Source: Lachnospiraceae bacterium
GTDB lineage: Bacteria > Bacillota_A > Clostridia > Lachnospirales > Lachnospiraceae
Length of the DNA stretch: 7,561 bases
NCBI GenBank assembly: GCA_003446335.1
Contig: DMAZ01000024.1
Coordinates: forward strand, 1-7,561
Reading direction: 5' to 3'
The notes beneath the pieces are model-generated. The model saw only the letters and a list, made by a program, of their open reading frames with translations, made no database searches and was not told the DNA's origin. The translations under genes and the position numbers were made by a program. This document shows positions 1 through 5,405 of this stretch, in pieces. The stretch's first letter is position 1, and every line of letters starts with the position of its first letter.

Positions 1-724
<724 letters not shown>

Positions 725-736
725 CTACTGCTGTTA

Positions 737-770
737 TGCAAATTCGTGCTCATCCGCTCACGAATTAGCA
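737..770 (-). repeat. Inverted repeat / stem-loop in the nifJ leader
   Basis: The arms AATTCGTG (741-748) and CACGAATT (759-766) are perfect complements around a 10-nt loop. After one A/A mismatch, three more pairs (TGC 737-739 with GCA 768-770) extend the stem to 11 paired positions. It lies between the predicted start of transcription and the ribosome binding site, so it could be an RNA stem or an operator. No T-run follows directly, which argues against a terminator. Confidence 0.55.
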
Positions 771-798
771 CACAATCATACTCATCCAGCATAATGAA

Positions 799-827
799 AT
801 TATAACACCCGAAAAAATGATTGTCTA
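799..827 (-). promoter_or_regulatory. Predicted sigma-A promoter of nifJ
   Basis: On the minus strand, TAGACA (827-822) and a perfect TATAAT (804-799) are separated by 17 bases. Transcription would start near 792, giving a leader of about 110 nt before the ATG at 682. This is a sequence match only. Confidence 0.7.
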
Positions 828-841
828 TTATGTTCTGTGAA

Positions 842-851
842 TTGTGCACAA
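842..851. promoter_or_regulatory. Palindrome TTGTGCACAA upstream of the nifJ -35 box
   Basis: This is a perfect 10-bp palindrome ending 15 bases upstream of the -35 hexamer, where an activator or repressor could bind. The left flank CTGTGAA (835-841) resembles half of a Rex (NADH-sensing repressor) site, but the spacing to a right half (TGCACAA) is 3 instead of 4, so assignment to Rex is not supported. The rest of the 391-bp gap (683-1073) shows no convincing gene. Confidence 0.3.
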
Positions 852-1011
852 AGTGTTGTTCTAAAACAGATGCAAATTAGGGGTGTCTAACCCAATATAT
901 AGTGTTATACCTGCTCTTTACTTCCATTTTGAACAGATTGATTCTATGCACATGTTATAAACGACTGTATATTAGTAAAAGACCTGACCGCCCGGATGAC
1001 CGGAGCCTGAC

Positions 1012-1049
1012 AGGAAAAGAAAAACCGGAGCATGCATTCATGCTCCGGT
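1012..1049 (-). terminator. Intrinsic terminator of the ABC-F gene
   Basis: A perfect 11-bp stem (1024-1034 paired with 1039-1049, arms ACCGGAGCATG and CATGCTCCGGT) with a 4-nt loop is followed on the minus strand by TTTTTCTTTTCC. It lies about 25 bases beyond the stop codon of the ABC-F gene and separates it from nifJ. Confidence 0.88.
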
Positions 1050-1073
1050 AATGACCCCATCCGGTCAAAAGAA

Positions 1074-2714
1074 TCAGTCGTCAGCCTCCTGATCCTCACT
1101 TGCGACATAAATCTGTCTCTTCTTGGCCATGACATCCGATGCCAGATACTCATCGTATGTGCCCATCTTGTCGATGAGTGTTCCGTCAGGCAGAAATTCC
1201 ATGATTCGATTGGCAGTCGTCTCAACGATCTGATGGTCATGAGATGTAAAAAGGATTACGCCGGGGAATTTTTTCATACCATTGTTGAGAGCCGTGATCG
1301 CCTCCATGTCCAGATGATTCGTCGGTTCATCGAATATAAGAACATTCGCGCCTGATATCATCATTTTGGAGAGCAGACATCTGACTTTCTCACCTCCGGA
1401 AAGTACGCGCACGCGCTTAATTCCGTCTTCGCCCGCGAAGAGCATACGGCCCAGGAATCCCCGGACATACGTCGTATCCTTATTCTCGGAATACTGTGTC
1501 AGCCAGTCAGCGATCGTCAGATCGTTATCGAACTCCGCATTGTAGTCATGCGGGAAATAGGAGCGGCTGGTCGTAATGCCCCATTTATAGAAGCCTTCAT
1601 CCGGTTCCATATTGCCCATGAGGATCTCAAAAAGGACCGTTTTTGCACGTTCATTTCCGCCTACGAAAGCGACCTTATCCGTGCGGTTAATGATAAAGTT
1701 AAGATCCTTAAAAATAACTTCTCCGTCTATCGTCTTGGAGAGATGCTCAACGAAAAGAACATCGTTTCCGATCTCACGGTTCGGGCGGAAATCAATATAC
1801 GGATATTTTCTGCTGCTCGGCACCATGGTATCCAGCTGAATCTTTTCGAGTGCTCTCTTACGGGATGTTGCCTGCTTGGACTTGGAGGCATTTGCCGAGA
1901 AACGTGAAATGAATTCCTGCAGTTCCTTGATTTTCTCCTCTTTCTTTCTGTTCTCTTCTTTCATCTGCTTCTGAAGGAGCTGGGAAGATTCGAACCAGAA
2001 ATCGTAGTTTCCTGCATAGAGCCGGATTTTACCGAAGTCGATATCTGCAGTCTGGGTGCATACTTTATTGAGGAAATAGCGGTCATGAGATACAACGATG
2101 ACCGTATTCTCGAAACCGATCAGGAATTCCTCGAGCCATTCGATCGCGCTCATATCAAGGTGGTTGGTCGGCTCGTCGAGAAGAAGGATATCAGGATTTC
2201 CGAACAGGGCCTGTGCCAGAAGCACCTTCACCTTGATCGGACCCTCAAGCGTTCCCATGATCTCGTGATGAAGGTCTGTCTCAATTCCGAGGCCGTTCAG
2301 GAGGTTCTCCGCATCAGATTCCGCCTCCCATCCGTTCATGTCGGCAAATTCCGCTTCAAGTTCGGCTGCATGGATCCCATCCTCGTCAGAAAAGTCCTCT
2401 TTCATATAAAGAGCATCTTTCTCCTTCATGATGTCATAGAGCCGGCGGTTACCCATAATGACTGTATCCAGGACATCATAATCATCATATTTGAAGTGAT
2501 CCTGCTCAAGGAAGGAAATTCTGTTTCCGGGTGTGATGGTGATGGTACCCTTGGTGGTATCCAGCTGTCCGTCCAGAATTTTAAGGAAGGTGGATTTGCC
2601 TGCCCCGTTCGCTCCGATCAGACCGTAGCAGTTCCCTTCCGTGAATTTGATATTGACGTCTTCAAAAAGAGCTTTTTTTCCTACACGATAAGTTACATTA
2701 TTTGCAGCTATCAT
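1074..2714 (-). CDS. ABC-F family ATPase, YbiT/YkpA type (ribosome-associated)
   Basis: A soluble 546-residue protein with two ABC ATPase domains and no membrane segment. Known ABC-F proteins bind the ribosomal E site and modulate translation; some give antibiotic resistance. NBD1 has Walker A GANGAGKST (34-42), Walker B ILLLDEPTNHLD (176-187) and switch His210. A charged helical linker follows (about 240-300, ending in RFSANASKSKQATSRKRALE), then NBD2 with signature LSGGE (438-442), Walker B VLIFDEPTNHLD (458-469) and His492. The full-length similarity to the YbiT subfamily (about 530 residues) includes FSANASKS and LGRMLF. The NBD1 signature is degenerate (LEGPI, 156-160), as is the NBD2 Walker A (GGNERAKT, 352-359, Ala replacing Gly). 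The start ATG has a weak nearby GAGAG and an AGGAG 14 bases away. It has its own terminator and is divergent from the dehydrogenase gene. I see no sign that it is a resistance ABC-F, so a housekeeping translation role is more likely. Confidence 0.95.
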   Translation of the reverse strand: MIAANNVTYRVGKKALFEDVNIKFTEGNCYGLIGANGAGKSTFLKILDGQLDTTKGTITITPGNRISFLEQDHFKYDDYDVLDTVIMGNRRLYDIMKEKDALYMKEDFSDEDGIHAAELEAEFADMNGWEAESDAENLLNGLGIETDLHHEIMGTLEGPIKVKVLLAQALFGNPDILLLDEPTNHLDMSAIEWLEEFLIGFENTVIVVSHDRYFLNKVCTQTADIDFGKIRLYAGNYDFWFESSQLLQKQMKEENRKKEEKIKELQEFISRFSANASKSKQATSRKRALEKIQLDTMVPSSRKYPYIDFRPNREIGNDVLFVEHLSKTIDGEVIFKDLNFIINRTDKVAFVGGNERAKTVLFEILMGNMEPDEGFYKWGITTSRSYFPHDYNAEFDNDLTIADWLTQYSENKDTTYVRGFLGRMLFAGEDGIKRVRVLSGGEKVRCLLSKMMISGANVLIFDEPTNHLDMEAITALNNGMKKFPGVILFTSHDHQIVETTANRIMEFLPDGTLIDKMGTYDEYLASDVMAKKRQIYVASEDQEADD

Positions 2715-2813
2715 ATTTTCTCTCTATACTCCTGTATTCAAGTCTTTCTCCGCCCTCCTGCCGGCATGCACGGAAGAAAGTTCCGCTGTTCATTATTTTA
2801 CTTCGCAAATTGT

Positions 2814-2842
2814 ATCATAACCCATCCTTTTAAAAATGTATA
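2814..2842 (-). promoter_or_regulatory. Predicted promoter of the ABC-F gene
   Basis: On the minus strand, TATACA (2842-2837) and TATGAT (2819-2814) are 17 bases apart, giving a leader of about 90 nt. The leader holds a small hairpin (CGGAA/TTCCG, 2771-2785) and a possible overlapping upstream ORF. The -35 match is only 4 of 6. Confidence 0.5.
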
Positions 2843-2858
2843 GTCCAAAATACCGATG

Positions 2859-2887
2859 GTGACTTTCCGTGTTCATTTTGTTATAAT
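2859..2887 (+). promoter_or_regulatory. Predicted promoter of the dehydrogenase gene
   Basis: GTGACT (2859-2864) and a perfect TATAAT (2882-2887) are separated by 17 bases, with transcription expected near 2894. A consensus TTGACA lies just downstream (2893-2898) but has no good -10 at the right distance, so the upstream pair is preferred. The promoter lies back to back with that of the ABC-F gene. Confidence 0.5.
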
Positions 2888-2936
2888 GCCTCTTGACAAT
2901 CTGAATTGATAATCATTACAGGAGGTACTGTATTCT

Positions 2937-3968
2937 TTGAAAGCACTGGTACTTGAAGAGATAGGCAAGTTAACGTTAAAGGAAGTGGAAACACCTGTGC
3001 CCGGCCGGGGTGAAGTCCTTCTCCGGATCCATGCCTGCGGTATCTGCAGCAGTGATAAGGCAAGGCTTTTTAAAAACGGTACTCATACAATGCCCCTGAT
3101 TCCCGGACATGAGATATCCGGAGAAATCGTTGCGGGAGGCCCCGGCATCAGAGAAGAACTGATCGGGCGAAGAGCTGCCGTATTCCCGCTGATTCCCTGC
3201 CGTCAGTGTGATTCCTGCCGGATTGGAAAATATGCTCAGTGTGAACATTATGATTATTTCGGGTCCAGAAGGGACGGCGGATTTGCAGAGTATCTTGCCG
3301 TTCCGGTCTTTAACATCAATCTGCTCCCCGATGACATGGATTATCACACCGCTGCCCTGTGTGAGCCGGCCACTGTAGCCAGCCATGCACTAAAGCGGGC
3401 GAAAATGAAAAGCGGGGATATTGTAACGATCATCGGGACCGGGACAGTCGGGCTTCTTGCCGCCGGCATAGCCAGGATCAGGAGAGCATCCAAAATAATT
3501 ATTGTCGGGCGCAGTAAAGAGAAAATCATGAACGCAGCTCACTTTGCGGACCATGTCATTAACGCGGAAGGATGGGATGTCAATGAGGCAGTAGCTTCCC
3601 TCACCGAAGGACATATGTCCGATGTTGTCCTTGAGACGGGAGGAAATTCCGATGCCTGCACGTACGCGCTCATGGCAGCCGGCAAGGGTACGACCGTCAT
3701 GTTCATCGGAAATCCCGAAGAACCCATCGTATTTAACAGGGATATCTACTGGAAAATACTGAGGAATGAGCTGACTTTAAAAGGGACCTGGAACTCCGGC
3801 TATGCACCGGAAGATAATGACTGGAACGATGTGATCAGATATATGGCCGACGGACAGATCCCGGCTGATAAGATCATCACAGACTCGTTCCCACTTGAAG
3901 ATTATAATAAGGCTTTCGAACTGCTCCTTAGTGACAGATTCTACACGAAAATAATGTTCGATATCTGA
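2937..3968 (+). CDS. Zinc-dependent MDR dehydrogenase, galactitol-1-phosphate 5-dehydrogenase (GatD)-like
   Basis: A 343-residue medium-chain dehydrogenase/reductase that oxidises a polyol or sugar alcohol with NAD(P), in the cytoplasm. The GroES-like domain carries catalytic zinc ligands Cys37 (GICSSD) and His58-Glu59 (PGHE), plus Glu143. Four structural zinc cysteines are at 88, 91, 94 and 102. YDYFGSRRDGGFAEY (105-119) and WKILRNELTLKGTWNS (272-287) are typical of the GatD/sorbitol dehydrogenase group. The Rossmann motif is GTGTVG (167-172). The second strand ends VGRS (190-193) instead of the Asp usual in NAD enzymes, suggesting NADP use. The start is TTG at 2937, supported by AGGAGG (2920-2925) 11 bases upstream and by the normal N-terminus MKALVLEEIG. 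There are no PTS or tagatose genes next to it, so the true substrate is unknown and the GatD name describes similarity only. Confidence 0.93.
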   Translation: MKALVLEEIGKLTLKEVETPVPGRGEVLLRIHACGICSSDKARLFKNGTHTMPLIPGHEISGEIVAGGPGIREELIGRRAAVFPLIPCRQCDSCRIGKYAQCEHYDYFGSRRDGGFAEYLAVPVFNINLLPDDMDYHTAALCEPATVASHALKRAKMKSGDIVTIIGTGTVGLLAAGIARIRRASKIIIVGRSKEKIMNAAHFADHVINAEGWDVNEAVASLTEGHMSDVVLETGGNSDACTYALMAAGKGTTVMFIGNPEEPIVFNRDIYWKILRNELTLKGTWNSGYAPEDNDWNDVIRYMADGQIPADKIITDSFPLEDYNKAFELLLSDRFYTKIMFDI

Positions 3969-4082
3969 AGACTGCTTACCTGAGCCACACTCCCGGTAAT
4001 ATTCAAGAACACTTCGGAGTTCCTGTCGCGACGTGCGCGTATCGCAGACTCACGTCACGAGTATTATGTGATGAAGAATAAA
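3969..4082. other. Intergenic stretch with potential RNA hairpins
   Basis: No credible coding sequence was seen. Two short imperfect hairpins are possible: 4007-4022, closed by a C-UUCG-G tetraloop, and 4031-4055 (ACGTG/CACGT outside, GCG/CGC inside). Neither is followed by a T-run on the plus strand, so no clear terminator for the dehydrogenase gene is visible. Confidence 0.25.
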
Positions 4083-4106
4083 ACGGCAGGAATTATTTCC
4101 TGCCGT
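4072..4106 (-). terminator. Intrinsic terminator of the 35-residue protein gene, overlapping its stop
   Basis: A perfect 10-bp stem (4083-4092 with 4097-4106) around a 4-nt loop is followed on the minus strand by TTTTATTCTTC. The TAA stop codon (4095-4093) falls in the loop, so the last four sense codons form one arm. The plus strand has no T-run after the stem, so orientation is minus. Confidence 0.85.
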
Positions 4107-4200
4107 CTGCTATCACACTGATCAGAGCAATCGAGAACATAAAGATGAGTGCCGCGATCGCAAGCATGGTATCCATCTCTATCTTTTTCTTCCTGAACAT
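4093..4200 (-). CDS. Small single-span membrane protein (35 residues), unknown function
   Basis: Not recognised as any named family. The protein starts MFRKKKIEMDTM, continues with a hydrophobic stretch (about residues 12-30, rich in Ala, Ile, Leu, Met and Phe) long enough to span the membrane once, and ends IADGRK. The RKKK cluster suggests a cytoplasmic N-terminus. The case for a real gene is structural. AGGAGG lies 7 bases before the ATG, a good promoter lies upstream, and a terminator hairpin overlaps the stop codon. This complete transcription unit sits in the gap between the dehydrogenase and VanZ genes, divergent from VanZ. It could be a subunit or regulator of a membrane complex, but nothing in the sequence says which. 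A small toxin is possible but lacks support. Confidence 0.8.
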   Translation of the reverse strand: MFRKKKIEMDTMLAIAALIFMFSIALISVIADGRK

Positions 4201-4230
4201 AGAATAACCTCCTGTATTATGATCACTGTT

Positions 4231-4244
4231 CTTAATGAATTAAG
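4231..4244. repeat. Inverted repeat over the predicted transcription start (possible operator)
   Basis: CTTAAT (4231-4236) and ATTAAG (4239-4244) are perfect complements separated by two bases, touching the -10 box and covering the expected start site of the 35-residue protein gene. That is a typical repressor position. No regulator was identified. Confidence 0.35.
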
Positions 4245-4271
4245 TATACTCTTTCTTTTCGACCGAGACAA
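4243..4271 (-). promoter_or_regulatory. Predicted promoter of the 35-residue membrane protein gene
   Basis: On the minus strand, TTGTCT (4271-4266) and TATACT (4248-4243) are 17 bases apart; transcription would start near 4236, about 35 bases before the ATG. The -10 lies within AGTATACT (4243-4250), a palindrome, so the plus strand also reads TATACT, although its -35 is poor. Confidence 0.6.
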
Positions 4272-4357
4272 GATGAAGAAGCTCCGGTTTCATCCGCCCG
4301 TTCTTCTCTGTCCTTCATGCGGGAGGAGCATACTGCTTAAGGAGGCCGGTATCGCTT

Positions 4358-4834
4358 ATGAGAATCATTCGAAAATATTTCTGGTATGTACCCGCCGTCC
4401 TGTGGATGGTGCTCATCTTTAATATGTCCGGTCAGACCGGTGACGTATCGTCCGGACTGTCTCTGCAGGTGACCGAGAAGGTCGTGGACATTATTGAACT
4501 GGTCCGTGGCGGAGATGAGACAGATGCAGCTGTCCTGACGGAAAAAATTCATCCTTACATAAGAAAATGTGCCCACATGACCGAGTACGGTATTCTGTAC
4601 ATTCTGATGTTCCTGTCCTTTCTTGCTTCTGCGATCGCGACCAGGAGCATGGCCATGGCAGCGATCTTTTCGTTTCTCTATGCCTGTACAGACGAGTTCC
4701 ATCAGACATTTATCGCATCCAGAGCAGGACAGTTCACAGATGTCTGCATCGATATGACCGGAGTGCTTGCGGCGAACGTACTTGTACTCCTGATCTACTC
4801 TTCATGGCAGATCCGCAAAAGCAGCAAGACATGA
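4358..4834 (+). CDS. VanZ family membrane protein
   Basis: A 158-residue membrane protein of the VanZ family, named after the teicoplanin-resistance accessory protein; most members have no defined role beyond the cell envelope. Conserved family features are FNMSGQ (21-26) after the first membrane segment, RKCAHMTEYGIL (69-80), DEFHQ (112-116), SRAGQ (121-125) and DVCIDMTG (128-135). Hydrophobic segments lie at about 8-22, 78-95, 98-112 and 134-150. Residues 38-68 form a charged loop before the KxxH motif. Length is normal for a stand-alone VanZ. AAGGAGG (4339-4345) lies 12 bases before the ATG. A convincing promoter of its own was not found; TATACT at 4245-4250 is the best candidate -10. There are no vancomycin-resistance genes nearby, so glycopeptide resistance should not be inferred. 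Confidence 0.93.
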   Translation: MRIIRKYFWYVPAVLWMVLIFNMSGQTGDVSSGLSLQVTEKVVDIIELVRGGDETDAAVLTEKIHPYIRKCAHMTEYGILYILMFLSFLASAIATRSMAMAAIFSFLYACTDEFHQTFIASRAGQFTDVCIDMTGVLAANVLVLLIYSSWQIRKSSKT

Positions 4835-4842
4835 AGTCATGC

Positions 4843-4871
4843 TTGCAGATGCATTCGGATATTCTTATAAT
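4843..4871 (+). promoter_or_regulatory. Possible promoter of the acidic repeat protein gene
   Basis: A perfect TATAAT (4866-4871) has TTGCAG (4843-4848) 17 bases upstream; the -35 match is only 3 of 6. It starts just after the VanZ stop codon, so the acidic gene may be transcribed both from here and by read-through from VanZ, as no good terminator lies between them. Confidence 0.45.
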
Positions 4872-4912
4872 ACTTGTATAGTGAATGTCTTTATGTGCAG
4901 GGAGGATGAATG

Positions 4913-5332
4913 ATGAAAGAAGAGCGCATCACATTTTCATTCAGTACCGAAGAACTGAAAGAAGCCGAAGAGCTCAACGCTCTTTCGAATACAAGGATGA
5001 CGGAGGAATATAAAGAGTTCCTACGGCAGGAACTCGGCGATGCCGAAGAGCCCTGCCTGACAAGAGGCGGCATTCTCCTTCCGGAACCGACCGATACTTT
5101 CATATCGGAGGAAGAAAGCGACGACTCGGATCTTTTCGAAGACTTTCTTGAGGATGTAAAATGTGACAGGCCGGATGAGGAACCGGATGTGACAGATGAG
5201 GCACCAGGCGAACCGGATGTGACAGACAAGACACAAGACGGACCGGATGTGACTGAGGATGAGCCGAATCAGACGGACGACACCCGGGATGCTCCTTTCG
5301 AAGATTACGATTACGAAGACTCTTACGACTGA
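4913..5332 (+). CDS. Acidic protein with tandem PDVT repeats, unknown function
   Basis: A 139-residue protein not matching any family I recognise. About 50 residues are Asp or Glu. Residues 1-42 (MKEERITFSFSTEELKEAEE, then a second amphipathic helix RMTEEYKEFLRQEL) have a strand-helix-helix layout that vaguely recalls a ribbon-helix-helix domain, but the similarity is weak. The rest is probably disordered: an acidic stretch (61-90), three 10-residue repeats with PDVT at 91, 101 and 111, and an Asp/Tyr-rich tail (EDYDYEDSYD). There is no signal peptide or membrane segment. GGGAGG (4900-4905) lies 7 bases before the ATG at 4913; an ATG at 4910 is in frame but only 4 bases away, so the second was chosen. 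It follows VanZ on the same strand and ends at a strong terminator. The strong promoter-like -10, ribosome binding site and terminator favour a real gene. Confidence 0.8.
   Translation: MKEERITFSFSTEELKEAEELNALSNTRMTEEYKEFLRQELGDAEEPCLTRGGILLPEPTDTFISEEESDDSDLFEDFLEDVKCDRPDEEPDVTDEAPGEPDVTDKTQDGPDVTEDEPNQTDDTRDAPFEDYDYEDSYD
5180..5269 (+). repeat. Three tandem 30-bp repeats inside the acidic protein gene
   Basis: Three head-to-tail units start at 5180, 5210 and 5240. The core ACCGGATGTGAC is identical in all three (5182-5193, 5212-5223, 5242-5253), while the second half of each unit has diverged. Each encodes (E/G)PDVT followed by five variable residues. The preserved frame suggests expansion by slippage or unequal exchange within the coding sequence. 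Confidence 0.85.
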
Positions 5333-5371
5333 GAACAGCCAAAAATATGTTGATCGATACACTGAGAAGAT

Positions 5372-5405
5372 AAAAAGCCGCCCCGTACGGGGCGGTTTTC
5401 GTTTC
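5372..5405. terminator. Bidirectional intrinsic terminator between convergent genes
   Basis: A GC-rich stem, CCGCCCC (5378-5384) with GGGGCGG (5389-5395), loop GTAC, is followed by TTTTCGTTTC on the plus strand and by CTTTTTATC on the minus strand. It ends the acidic protein gene (plus) and the YfhO-type gene (minus), whose stop codon begins one base beyond the plus-strand T-tract. Confidence 0.93.

Noticed and set aside
2085..2843. Open frame of 252 codons on the plus strand, antisense to the ABC-F gene and its leader
   Set aside because: It mirrors the NBD1 coding strand, lacks a ribosome binding site and has no recognisable domain.
2893..2898. Consensus TTGACA as the -35 of the dehydrogenase promoter
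   Set aside because: At 17 bases downstream the hexamer is TTACAG, overlapping the ribosome binding site; the upstream pair with a perfect TATAAT fits better.
4219..4422. 67-codon plus-strand frame with a CPSC motif just before VanZ
   Set aside because: No ribosome binding site precedes it, and it overlaps the VanZ start by 65 bases in another frame. VanZ has both a ribosome binding site and family motifs. The Cys pair alone is weak evidence.
4358..4834. VanZ as a glycopeptide-resistance determinant
   Set aside because: VanZ family proteins are widespread and no other van genes are present in the window.
4822..4845. Hairpin GCAAG/CTTGC around the VanZ stop codon
   Set aside because: It has a bulged base and no T-run after it, so it is not supported as a terminator.
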